From Anastatus disparis (taxonomy: Eukaryota > Arthropoda > Insecta > Hymenoptera > Eupelmidae), in assembly GCA_017163975.1 (NCBI GenBank), contig JAFFSR010000317.1, forward strand, positions 1,358,001-1,422,000: a stretch of 64,000 nt of DNA, read 5' to 3'. Position 1 is the first letter of the stretch. Each line of letters begins with the position of its first letter. This document shows positions 24,831-35,200 of the stretch, in pieces. Position numbers and translations under genes: made by a program. The notes under the pieces were generated by a model, which ran no database searches, was not told where the DNA came from, and saw only the letters and a list, made by a program, of their open reading frames with translations.

Positions 24831-25089
24831 TATTCATACAGATTTCTTGAAAGATTTATGAAATATTTCACGAAATATTCTATAAATATTTCTAAAATAT
24901 TTCTTAAAATATAATTTTACAAATTTCTGAAATATTTTAAATATTTCATGGATTGTTTATAATTATTTATAAATCTTACATGAAATATTTCTAAAATCTA
25001 TCTTAAAACATTTGATGAAATATTTAATAAATATTTCAAAAACTTTCAATGAAAGGTTTATAATTATTAATAAATCTTTCGCAAAATGT
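24831..25089. repeat. GAAATATTTC satellite array (b)
   Basis: Continuation of the array at 24310 with units such as GAAATATTTCACGAAATATTC and AATCTTACATGAAATATTTC. It ends where the ISL2EU-like inner TIR begins (TTTTTTGGTCAAAAAACG). Confidence 0.8.
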
Positions 25090-25999
25090 TTTTTTGGTCA
25101 AAAAACGATTTTTTTAAGCTTATTCTCGTATTTTATGGATACATATGATGTGAATCCGACTGATTATCGATATTTAGGAGATTTTTTTGGTCACTAAACG
25201 TGTATTTGTTGTTATTTTCACGATCAGAATTTAATAGAGCCTCTAAAATGCTATAAATCTATAAAATTTTCAGTTTTTTGATATTTTAGGTAATTTTCAC
25301 TACTCCTACGAAAATCTGCAGAACATATGACTGATAGATTTTATGAAAAGTAGAGTTTCTAAAAGTAAAAAATCAGTATGCATTCATACCGTTAATGTAC
25401 AGACCATTTTGAAATTTTCAAATTCATTTTTAGGTTATGTTTGAGACTTGTAAGGTTTTATATAGACACTAAATATATGCATTTTATCGTTCTCTTTTAC
25501 CTTGATTTCGAATTTTGAAGATCCATTAAGAATTCACCTAATTATAGCGAAAAAACTGAAAAACACGTTTTTTGAGGTTATGAAGCCAATTTTGACCATA
25601 GGGATCTGAAACTTTCAGAATTTCAGTTTTTTGACAAGACAAAAAAGTAAGCAAAGTTTCAGGGAAATCCGAGTTAAGGCCATTTTTACATGGTTATTCG
25701 GCTATACTCTTTGTATATTTTTTGAGGAGGTCTCAAAACGTCATAAAACAAAAAAAGGTTTACCAAAATTCATTATAAATTGGTAAAACGATAGCTCTCT
25801 AGTTATTGTGAACATTTTCAGTTTGAACATTTAGTTTTTGTATGTGATTTTCAAATGTGCATATCTTATACAATTTTAATATTTCAGCAAAAAAAAATAC
25901 GTGTTTCCTTATTTTCCAAGTAAAATAACATTCCCCATTGGTGCAGTGATTGGTGACTTGAGTGTATACGGGCTGTTCGATTTGAAATAGAATCGGCCT
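25090..25999 (-). repeat. Right TIR of the ISL2EU-like element
   Basis: Reverse complement of the two left TIR segments (11451-11725 and 14613-15130). It is continuous here, so it shows the pre-insertion TIR structure. It terminates at 25999 next to AA. The internal piece 25230-25330 has a small duplication relative to the left arm. Confidence 0.85.
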
Positions 26000-26080
26000 A
26001 AGAATATTAATAATTTAATTTGAGAGTTTTTAAAATTTTTGAATCACTTACTAAAAAATATACTATAAAAGCAAAGTTAC

Positions 26081-26283
26081 CCATTTAGATGTAAGATGAC
26101 CTTGTAGTGAAATAAGTTTCTTAGCAGGTACAGTACGCAAAAATTCTACAACTTTGATAGGGTCATTAGAATCCATTCCAAGAAGCGATGCAACCTTGAA
26201 ACCATTTTTACAATCTTTTCCGGTTACTAAATTCTTGGCCAAGATAGCTAAACCGCTTTGTAAGATGGCTTTGTGAAATAAAC
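26081..26283 (-). pseudogene. Carboxylesterase (COesterase) internal exon
   Basis: Read on the minus strand, a TAAG acceptor at about 26284 is followed by an open exon of ~67 codons ending at a GGGTAACT donor (26080). It begins with the last two bases of a Gly codon and then reads LFHKAILQSG. This is the conserved segment that follows the nucleophile elbow in alpha/beta-hydrolase carboxylesterases, a family that includes juvenile-hormone esterases. The rest (ASLLGMDSNDP, VVEFLRTVPAKKL) matches the next conserved stretch. The exon lacks the catalytic Ser elbow, which would lie on an upstream exon at higher coordinates. I could not find that exon before 29 kb. It may be one exon of a host gene with very long introns or a stranded fragment. 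It sits just outside the ISL2EU-like element. Confidence 0.68.
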
Positions 26284-26289
26284 CTTAAA

Positions 26290-27119
26290 AATATTTATTT
26301 TTATTTATTTACAGTCAGGAAAAAATAATTGCGATTGTTACTAATGCTTACAGCTAAAAATTATTTAGTAAATTTATATTATACTTTTATGCAATGAAAC
26401 TTCATAGGTTCGTTTATTACGACCATTTACTTCATGATAAAAAAAAAGTTTTTTCTTTTGGAGAAATAATTTAAAGTAATAACTGCAACATGTATTGTAT
26501 GTACTTGGGTTTAGCCATCTACAGTCTTTTAGTCTAGTAAGTAATTTAAACCTTTTTTATGCCTTTTAATTTAACCTTATTCGATGATGCAGACTTCTCA
26601 AGTGGACCTTTTTAACCAAATCTCTACCTCAGCCGAGAATCTGAAGGTTGCTACGACAAACTCTAGCATCACCCAGAAATTGAGAATGTCTTAGATGTTT
26701 ATGTCCCATTCTGTAGGCTTGAACACCGAAAACATTTTTCCCTTATCTACCACACACATTCTTGATGACAAGAAATCACCTAATCGATCGACAAAGTTGC
26801 ATGAACATTAGCGATCATCCATGTAAGTAATGACCGCACCCAGCGCTGCCTAACTTCATTGATCGACCGATGAAAAGTTCCAAATAATTGTAACATGTAA
26901 ATATTATAAATAATCGATATACTATCTTGAAAGTTAAAGCATAAAGAGTACCACTTGATACAGAATTCAATTTCAAACTAACAGTTTTTAGTAATTTTTT
27001 TTTATATAGATGCAACAGTGTTATTATGGAAATAATTTAAATTGAGATAAAAATTCGATGAAGCACGGAGGTCTTATAACTGCAATATTAAAAGTGGCAT
27101 CGCGCTATGAGTTTCAGCT
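26290..27119. other. No gene recognised; possible intron of the esterase
   Basis: No further esterase-like exon was found on the minus strand. A minus open frame at 26815-27015 has no recognisable motif. Around 26560-26760 the sequence is less AT-rich, but its frames are interrupted. Confidence 0.45.
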
Positions 27120-27123
27120 TTAA

Positions 27124-27502
27124 GAGGCGGTCACATATCTCAATCCTTTTCTAATTAAACAATTAATTATTAGCAAAAACTAATAACTTTAGCAAAAAAT
27201 AAAGAGGAAACCGCATCTCGTATCAGAAAAAGCAAAATTTTATTTTATAAGAAAGAATTAATTTTATTGCTTAGGTTTCAAGAAAACCTTGAAAAACCAA
27301 ATTGTTTACCCTAACCTCTACGGTTTAAGTTTTTCAAGGTTTTTTTGAAAACAATGCAATAAAATAAATTCTTTTTCATTAGTGAAAATATTACTTTTTT
27401 TATACAAGATGCAGCTTTTTCTTAATTTTTTGCTAAAATTATTAGTTTCTGTAAAAAAATCAATTCTTTGATTAGAAAAGGACCGATATACTCGACCTGC
27501 TC
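27124..27502. mobile_element. TTAA-flanked hairpin MITE, copy 2
   Basis: TTAA at 27120-27123 precedes GAGGCGGTCACATATCTC. The right end is GATATACTCGACCTGCTC, followed by TCAA (a decayed TTAA). The 379-bp palindrome shares stem sequence with copy 1, such as CTTTTCTAATTAAA, CCTTGAAAAACCAAATTGTT and AAGTTTTTCAAGGTTTT. Confidence 0.85.
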
Positions 27503-27960
27503 TCAAAAGGAGAACAAACACTTAAAACAAGTTTAATTATTAGACGGCAGTTGTAATGATAAGAAAAATAGGTGAAGAAAGTAATAGCGAATGCGTCGCT
27601 TTAGTTTAGTTATTTAATGGAAATAGTAGAAAATTTGAAGATTGACTTTACTGTGTGGCGTGTTTTTGTTTGATGAAACCATCGTATTTCGTTTTCTTCA
27701 ATTATTGGCATCATTACGAAATTCTGCACTTAATAGTGTTTCAGGATTTAAAATTAATTAAAGAATAAATATTACAATTCTCTTTGAGCAATGATTAACC
27801 ATTTTTATCATATCCCTCGGCTTTTTTATCTAAGAAACTATTTTTTCTAACTGTTTTGCTAACGCAGTGAGCAAAATAACTATTTTGCTTACTAAAAAGA
27901 AAATGTGGTATTTAGCTCACAAAAAACAAGCATTGAAAATCGGATTTTGCTCACCTTGTT
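27503..27960. other. AT-rich spacer, nothing recognised
   Basis: No coding frame or repeat boundary that I can support. Confidence 0.45.
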
Positions 27961-27967
27961 GGGGAAA

Positions 27968-28077
27968 ATTCTATACCCTACTCGTGGCAAATAAGTCCCT
28001 CACTCTTGCTACGCTCGAATGTCGAAACGATTCGTGAGAGAATGACCTATTTTGGTCACTAGTAGATTAATGTACTA
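27968..28077. repeat. Isolated hairpin of the TAGTAYATTA family
   Basis: ATACCCTACTCGTGGCAAAT and ATTTTGGTCACTAGTAGAT pair imperfectly. The loop holds GCTACGCTCGAATG, and the right end TAATGTACTA matches the ends of the hairpins at 17967, 18944, 57398 and 58372. Only one hairpin is present, with no partner within 1.2 kb. Confidence 0.55.
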
Positions 28078-28404
28078 TTTCACTTTATAATTGAATTTCG
28101 CATGAAACTTAAATTTTAAATTATAAGATTTTGTGCAAAATAACATAGACTAAGAGTAAAGAATAGTTTTTCAAGATAAACCTTTTTAAAAGTAACTTAA
28201 AAAATACACTTAATTACTCAACGCCAGGATCGCAAATATTTAAATAGAATTTTAATTAAAATAAGAAAAAAATTGTAAATGAATAACTATTTATGAATTA
28301 CGGCTGACACAAAGAACAAATGATTTATTTGTGATCTGCAATAACCAAAAAACAAAAATAAAAATTTTATCTTGTGACAACTAAGAAATAGATTCTATTT
28401 TATC

Positions 28405-29010
28405 CCACATAGCTTGAAAGATTAATAAAATATTTCTGAAATATTTCACAAAAGATTATAAATCATTCAGAAATATTTCAAGTAACATTTATAAAATATT
28501 GCTATGATCGGGACGAAGAATCTTCTTAAAATATTTCTAAAAATATTTTATAAAGATTTTTATAAATCTTTCATGAAAGATTTAATAAATATTTCAGAAA
28601 TATTGATAAATTCGTTTATGAAATATTTCACGAAATGTTTGAGAAAGATTTCAGATATATTTTACGGAAGATTTTAAAATAATTATGAATCTTTCATGAA
28701 ATATTTCTAAAATATCTAGTAAATCTTTCATGAAATATTTCAAGGAATGTTTTAGAATCTTAAATATTACACGGAAGATTCATAAATAATTATAAATCTT
28801 TTATGAAAGATTTGAGAAATATTTCTAAAATCTTTCATGAAATATTTCATGAATTATTTTTGAAATATTTCAAAAATATTTCATGTAAGATCTATGAATA
28901 ATTATAAACAATCCATGATATTTCACAAATCTTTAATGAAAGATTTTTGCCCCGGACATAGATATATTTCATAGATATTTCATGAAATTTTTCTGAAAGA
29001 TTTAGGATCT
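28405..29010. repeat. GAAATATTTC satellite array (c)
   Basis: About 600 bp of degenerate units GAAATATTTC, GAAAGATTT and AATCTTTCATGAAATATTTC, starting at CCCACATAGCTTGAAAG. Because the 10-mer is self-complementary, both strands read alike. Confidence 0.85.
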
Positions 29011-29885
29011 TTACCTTTAAAGTCGCATTCACAAACATTATATAAAACACATTTTCATTTATATAATACTGTATTGTATTATACCTCGTTATATTTACAA
29101 ACAAATATATATTCACATACATGTTTTTGCATTTTTCAATTGTAGCATTTACATTGTTATAGTATAAGCCTGCGCGCGTATGCACAAAGCTTCTAGCTTT
29201 TTTTCTTATATAGTAAGTAAGACATCCTCCTGTTACGTCACAACGTATCTTTTATTTCAAAATTTATCATTTCAAAAATATGCAGTTATTGATCAATCAG
29301 CTAATTTAACTTATTTGTTATGAAACAAAAGAAAGTGCAATGCGATTTACAGAATCAACAAAATAAGAACAATTACGAAGACTACATAAACCAGATTTAC
29401 CAAGTTAACCATATCATTCAATAAGAGTCAAAATACATAATAAGCATTGCTCCATCGGTAGACATCGATTCAAATTCTTAAACAAGGCAGGGATCATCAA
29501 TATAAAAAGACAGATTAAATCAAAATTAGCACGCACTTTAAAGCAGGCACTTTGTCAAAGCACTTTATCAAAGAGCTTCGACAAACACTTTTAAATAAGC
29601 ACTTCAAAAGATATAATTATTACAACTATATTTCTTGCACTTTAAATTATACAATTATTTGCATGATATATTAAATCGCACTATATTCAGTTTACTATAA
29701 AAGTAACAAATAAAATCTATATAGTTAAAATATTAAATCAAGTGTATTTATTTACTGTCTGCCTGTATCTACTTAGCTGAATCAAGGTAAGATTCTTACA
29801 ATTATATTTCTATATATTTCTCTAAAAATTCAAGTGTATTTAATCGTGACAACGATTCAAATCAATTAAAATTGGTAGAGTTTTT
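29011..29885. other. AT-rich spacer before the copia element
   Basis: No gene, RNA or repeat recognised. The element inserted at CTATC, 29886-29890. Confidence 0.5.
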
Positions 29886-29890
29886 CTATC

Positions 29891-30156
29891 TGTTAGAATA
29901 GTGGCGCTCTTGTCGTGAGTCTCTTCACTTCCCCCTCTATATAAAGCAGACCTTAACGTTCTCAAACAAGCGTTAGTTCAGTTTGTGTTAAACAACGAGC
30001 GAAGCGACATCGAATTACGAGAGCTTGTTTCTTTTATTATATTTTACTTTTACGAGTGTAGTTTCTTGATGATTTAATATATGAGTAATATATACTTTAA
30101 TAAATATTCTTTGATAGAGATCAAGACTTTATTCTCGCAAACACCCTTTTCCAAAA
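29891..30156 (+). repeat. 5' LTR of the copia element
   Basis: 266 bp, matching 37066-37271 from TGTTRGAATAGTGGCGCTC to GCAAACACCCTTTTCCAAAA. It carries about 60 bp (near 30050-30112, including TACGAGTGTAGTTTCTTGAT) that the 3' LTR lacks. It ends in AAAA instead of the usual CA, but the CTATC duplication fixes this border. Confidence 0.93.
29938..29945 (+). promoter_or_regulatory. TATA box of the 5' LTR
   Basis: TATATAAA in the LTR, about 50 bp from its start, repeated at 37113-37120 in the 3' LTR. This is the expected promoter position for transcription of the element. Confidence 0.75.
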
Positions 30157-30300
30157 GGTTAAGTGCCCAGACACTCTTTCCACTGCGCCAGTGTAAAGTG
30201 ATTTTTAAAGAAAAATTAGAAAAGTGTGTGAGCAGAGAAGAATCTAGTCTTGGAAGGACTGTAAGAGCGAAGACAGAAAACGACGAGGAATTTTTAGAAA

Positions 30301-32050
30301 ATGACGGAGAACAATCAAACGAGTGGAACCGCTAACATGACGGATAGTAAGTATAAAAATCTCAGTGTGGAAAATTAATTCAAGCAAAGAGTGCATGCAT
30401 GTTTTGTGATACTCGTCAAATTAAATTATGATTTGAATGAGAGGGTCGGCTAAAAATATTGACGAGAAAACATGCAAATTTAAGTGTAAATGGCTGAAGC
30501 CGAATAGTTGAAGTTAGTTCTGAGATCGTTAATGCGATAAAAATAAAATACTCGGAATTCCGGAAAAAAATGCAAAGCAACGAAATTTAAAATTTTAACC
30601 GATTATGGGAAAGTCTCGCGAGAGGCCCGTGCTTATATGAACAAGAAAAGGTGGCAGCACGTGGCATATTAGCCAAACATTCGCGGAGACGCCCGAGACG
30701 TGTGTATACGAGTGCGAAAGAGAGAGGGAGCTCCTACGAGAGAAAAGAGAGAGAGATGAGAGATACGACGAGTGCTAACGAACGAAAGAGGACGAGTGAC
30801 GACGAGAAAAAGAGAGACGATGTGTAAACGAGTTAACGAGTGAACACGTGTCGGTATATACAAATTACATACATATATGCTATTATAAACATGAGCAACG
30901 CAGCGCTCATATAAGTATATATTTGTATGTATATGTATGTATATATGTATACTGTTTAGTATTGAATATGCATTAGAATATATGTGTTGTGAATAGTACA
31001 GTGAGTAAAATAATATGATACAAGTAAACATTCGTACGTACGTGTACGAAACAATTTGATATCTTAGAGTGAAATAGTTAACGCAGAATTTTTTATGATT
31101 ACAGTGCGTTGCTGTAACATGTATTGTTGACTTATTCACATGTATACAGGCGCCGGTATATATGTGTAAGAACGTAACTCGCTGTTATAAATAAATATAC
31201 AAATGTGAGATTTGACGAAATCTTAAGTTTAAAATGTTGACTTTGTTTAATAAAATATAATTTTAACTACAGTTCGAACTGCAACTATTCTTTAAAGCTT
31301 TGCCAGTTAAAAACGATGAACGAGAGAACGAGCGTATTAATGAGTGGAAATATATATGTATGAAGATGAGTGTTGGCATGCATGTATGAAAATGTGTACA
31401 CATAAAATAAAAATTCTTTAGTAGAATTCATTAATAAATTTATGTATCTGATGACTAATTAATACATATGTTTATATAGATAAACTGACTTTGCTGGCTT
31501 TTTTCCGCACGTATCAGGAGAATTTTAACTCCGAGACTGAGCACCCAGGAGAGAAAATTTTTGTTATTCACGATGATGACAAGATCATTTTCAAAACTGA
31601 ATCTGATAAGGAATATACAATTGGTATTAGCATTAATTTTATAATAATGAGCGTTTCTAAATAATAACTAAAGCTTTGCCTTTTATAATGATTTTATCCG
31701 CCGTGTGCTCTGAAATCACGTAATAGTGCGAATATTTTATTATGACAGGGCTGAAAGAAAATGCCTTTTTAGATTATTAATGAAATAATTATCATAAATA
31801 AACTCAAATGTTATCCGCTGTGCGCTCTGACATTCTATGAGTGTGAGTGAGTATTGTGGTAATCTTGTGTTCAGATATCACAATGCCTACTCATTTTATT
31901 CAATTAACTTGTGTTCGGTTAAGAGAATAATAAACAATCGTCCATTATGATAATTTTAAACTGTTATTATAAATTTAAAATGTTACAGATCCAAATAATC
32001 TTGGAGAAAAAGAAAGGTCGGTTGTTTTAGGAACAATCGACAACAAATAA
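30301..32050 (+). CDS. Three-exon spliced leader ORF (83 aa) upstream of gag, function unknown
   Basis: The exons are 30301-30346, 31480-31623 and 31989-32050. Exon 1 starts at an ATG preceded by an in-frame TAG and ends at a consensus GTAAGT donor. Exon 2 follows a TATATAG acceptor and ends at GTATTA. Exon 3 follows TTACAG and stops at TAA (32048-32050). Codon phase is kept across both junctions (one base carried each time), giving 84 codons without an internal stop. The protein is hydrophilic, with an acidic stretch (IHDDDKIIFKTES). I recognise no family. The last exon is in the same frame as gag, separated by TAA plus a few codons, so it may be either an accessory protein or the original N-terminus of Gag with a nonsense change. 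Expression is not shown. Confidence 0.6.
30347..31479 (+). other. Predicted intron 1 in the copia leader
   Basis: GTAAGT at the 5' end, TATATAG at the 3' end, 1133 bp. It is rich in ACGAG and GAGAG motifs at 30700-30840 and contains (TATG)n-like sequence at 30900-30950. A minus open frame (30669-31139) is a by-product of this composition. Confidence 0.5.
31624..31988 (+). other. Predicted intron 2 in the copia leader
   Basis: GTATTA donor and TTACAG acceptor, 365 bp, AT-rich. Two similar stretches occur within it (TTATCCGCCGTGTGCTCTGA and TTATCCGCTGTGCGCTCTGA, about 120 bp apart). Confidence 0.5.
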
Positions 32051-32077
32051 CGAGAGGGCTTTCAGTTGTATTTTCCC

Positions 32078-34266
32078 ATGAACACTGAGAACGCAAAAAT
32101 ATCAGCTCGGAAGGAGGATGATAATGATGACAACATCTCTGAGAGCGGAAATAATGGCTGCTGTACGAGCGAAGATAGCGAAGAAGAAAGGTACACAGAG
32201 GCTTTGAACAGCGTCGCTAAGGCCATGAAACAAATGGTGGAAACGCAGAAAAAAATGACGAGTGCGTTTAAATCGAGAGTAGATCGTTTAAGTCTACTAG
32301 CCGAAAAAATTGAAAAATCAATTGGTCGTTCGCATAACTGTTCATGTCAGCCCAACAATAGTACTGACGGAAATGTAAGAACGCTGAATGAAACAACACC
32401 TACGAGCGATCAACAGCATTCATCTAACGAGCGACAAAACGAGAGTCTAAATACGAATGCACCATCTGATACAACTAATTCAGTCAACCAAGACATCGTA
32501 CCTGGGATCAGTAAATTGGATATTATTGAATTAATACGAAGTGATTTGAAACGAGCGGAAAACAACTCAAATAATGATGGAAACCAGAGGCAATGTTCTT
32601 CTAATACCGTTGCCAAGGAATTGAGTGAGAAAATACGAGTGGAAATAGTTGGTAAAGATTCGAGTAAACGAGAGTACAAATTAACAAACCAACCAAAGTT
32701 TGAAAATTTTATGGACTTTCTCACATCAGAGTTGCGAATTTTGGATTTGTTATTAATCCGAATGAAAAACCGAACTTTGCAGTCGACGATGCAACGAGAA
32801 AAAAACATACGTTCAAAGTTAAAGACATTCTCATTAATAGACTCGATCAAAATTACTATTCGAAGATAGACAAAATCAAAGATCCCGTTGCTATTTTGGA
32901 TAAAATCAAAGAGATCAAACGATATGAGACCAACCTGACTTCCATGACAATACGAAAGCGACTCTATAATATGGAATATGTTCCAAGCAAAGAGAAAGCA
33001 GCGGAGTTCTGGGATCGGTTTGAGGAACTAATACGAAATCACGACTGTTTGCCGAATGTTAATCCTCTTTCGGATGACGAGAAGCGAGACGCCTTCTTCA
33101 ATGCGATAACTTCAGCAATACTCCAAGTACAATCGATCGAATTTGTGACTACGAACTCAACTGGCAAAGGATTAACGTATGATCAACTGAAGACTTTTAT
33201 TATACAGCACGAGGTGAGCAAAAATCAAACGAGTGAGATGAAACCGACAGCCTTGAGTGTCAGGAAATACAATTCTAAGAATCGATGCTACAGCTGTGGT
33301 GCTCAAGGTCATCATAGCAATGAATGCCCCAACGAAGGAAAACCTCAATGTTACGAGTGTGGTAAAATTGGACACATTGCCAGAGATTGTGCCGCGAGGT
33401 TATCAAAACAAAATGGAGAGAGCTCGTCAACAAAACAATCGTCTTCTAAATATGAAAATACAAACAGTTTTGATCGTGCTAAAAATAAAAGGAGCTTCAG
33501 AGGCAAACGTAAATCGAGTGATGCGAGTCATGATAACCATACAAAACGAGCGAAACATTCTGATAAAAGACATGGTAGTCAACAAAGCAAAAATAAGGAG
33601 TGTAAAGGGAATCAGGATGGTTCAAAAGAGAATCAGAGTGGAAATAAACAACAGAAAGGTAATGTAAATGATACAGATAAAATTATTACACATTATAGTG
33701 TTACGAGCGTAAGATCAGTATCAAGTTACGAGAGCGATACTGAAGATAACGTGACCTTAATGAAATTTTTAGATGACTCTGGTGCTACGGAGCATTTAGC
33801 GAATTCCAAGCTTATATTTGAAACGTTTGATAGAGCTAAGAAAAGTTTGGTAAAATGTGATAATAAAGAAGCTCGAGCTGATTTAAAATCGGAGGGAGCG
33901 GGCACAGTAGATGTCAAGTTGATCAATGACAAAGTAATGAGCTTGGAAAGCGTTATATGTGCTAAATCTTTATCAGAAAATCTCTTGTCCATGAGAAAGT
34001 TTGCGGACATGGGATTAAGTATTTATTTGGACAACCGACAAATAGATATTTTCAATCCAATTACGCACGAGTCATTTATCAAGGGAATTTATCAAAAACC
34101 TTTCTGGTTCATTGAATTAGAGATAGATAAAATGAATGAGAATTATAAAACATTAAACGAGAGTAATACGATTAGAACGAGAGCTTATTTGACAACTGAA
34201 AATTTTGATAATGAACCTAGATACATGACTCGCAGTAAAGCTAAAAACGTTGATAAATTACAGTGA
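32078..34266 (+). pseudogene. copia gag and protease (frameshifted)
   Basis: The first ATG in the gag frame is at 32078; an earlier TTG at 32066 is unlikely to be the start. The N-terminal part is acidic (EDDNDDN) followed by a likely coiled coil (KQMVETQKKMTSAFKSRVDR). Near 32740 the frame shifts: the original frame ends at 32869 and Gag homology continues in the +1-type frame to 34266. That frame has a capsid-like region (VPSKEKAAEFWDRFEELI), two CX2CX4HX4C zinc knuckles (CYSCGAQGHHSNEC and CYECGKIGHIARDC), a long Lys/Ser-rich linker, and a protease with DDSGATEHL, the aspartic active site. A TGA at 34264-34266 stops this frame, but it stays open after that to 34545. Confidence 0.88.
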
Positions 34267-34545
34267 GACACAGATCAAATATCGATTGATAATGCAATTC
34301 GAGAAAAACCTGACGAAACAGAAAGGAATTCTGAAAGCGATGTGCAATTAACGAGAGAAACCAACGACGAGAGTATAAATCAACATGATCAGGAGAGCAC
34401 AAACGTGAAAGCTACTTCCTTAGTCCAAAATTTTAACTTTGATGCATCAGTCTGGGATCGTAAGTTTAGTAATGTTGATGATATACAGTCTGAGGAATTA
34501 ACGAGTGACGAGACGCCGTTTAACGAGAGATACAAAAATTCTTAG
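34267..34545 (+). pseudogene. Post-protease linker of copia Pol
   Basis: The same frame as the protease continues after the TGA at 34264. It is a hydrophilic, Asn/Glu/Ser-rich segment with many ACGAG codon contexts and no recognised fold. It ends at TAG next to the start of the integrase frame, so another frameshift lies near 34540. Confidence 0.6.
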
Positions 34546-34554
34546 ACAATAATA

Positions 34555-35200
34555 AAGTACTGCTATGGCATGTGCGTCTTGGACATGCATCTCTGAATAT
34601 ATATACGACTGAAGTCCTAAATAAAGTTGGAGCAGAATCTCGTCTCTCATGTCCGGATACTCCTCAGCACAATAGAGTGGCTGAACGGTTTAATCAGACC
34701 ATTCAGAAGAAGGTGCGGTCATATATGTATGACTCTAAACTTCCAAAGAATATTTGGGATTTGTCTTTTGGAGCAGCCACATATACTTACAATAGAACTC
34801 CACATAAGTCTATTGACATGGAGATACCCATTGAGAAATTTATACCTTAGAAAAGTTTTGACATCAATCAACTGAAACGCTTCGGGTGTCTGGCCTATAT
34901 GGAAGTCCAAAAAAACGTAGGACCAAAATTTGAAAATACAGGCAAACGAGCGATTCTTGTAGGATACACTCCATCGGGCTTTATTTTACTTAGACCTGAA
35001 GAGGGAAAGTTTTATGAAAGCAGAGACGTTCGTTTTAATGAAAAGCTTGTTTATGGAGATAAATATCAAAAGGAGAGTATTAAACATTGGATTTTCCCGA
35101 CTGATCAAATCAACAAAGAAAATTGGTTTGTTGAATTTGAACGAGCAACGAGTGAGGATCTCCCTGAAATCTCAAAAATGGAGGGAGAGTTTAAGAAAAA
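34555..35200 (+). pseudogene. copia integrase remnant, catalytic core deleted
   Basis: It begins with the GAG_pre-integrase signature [10 protein letters not shown], then within ~20 codons jumps to [18 protein letters not shown], the end of the integrase core that bears the catalytic Glu. The zinc-binding remainder and the two catalytic Asp are missing, so a deletion of several hundred base pairs is inferred near 34640. The C-terminal part resumes with [13 protein letters not shown]. There is a TAG at 34848-34850, then LKRFGCLAYM and the usual GKRAILVGYTPSGF segment in the same frame. Confidence 0.85.

Larger units (their letters stand above)
11451..25999 (+). mobile_element. ISL2EU-like DNA transposon, 14.5 kb with nested insertions
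   Basis: The outer ends AGGCTGATTTCATTTC and (inward from the right) AGGCCGATTCTATTTC are inverted repeats, each flanked by AA (11449-11450 and 26000-26001). The inverted repeats run as 11451-~11725 with ~25760-25999. They then resume, after a foldback insertion in the left copy, as 14613-15130 with 25090-25720. Between them lies a DDE plus SWIM transposase gene on the plus strand (20511-24205). A 2-bp duplication fits what I recall for ISL2EU elements. Much of the length is later cargo: foldback 11950-14612, solo LTRs, hairpin elements and satellite. Confidence 0.72.

Noticed and set aside
24310..25089. Possible CRISPR-like or other regularly spaced repeat array
   Set aside because: Units are contiguous and degenerate, without spacers; this is a eukaryotic satellite.
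30081..30335. 84-codon plus frame overlapping the 5' LTR
   Set aside because: It begins inside the LTR in a segment missing from the 3' LTR and is in a different frame from the spliced ORF, which has better support.
30669..31139. 156-codon minus-strand frame in the copia leader
   Set aside because: It is antisense to the predicted intron and driven by GA-rich and TATG-rich composition. No homology recognised.
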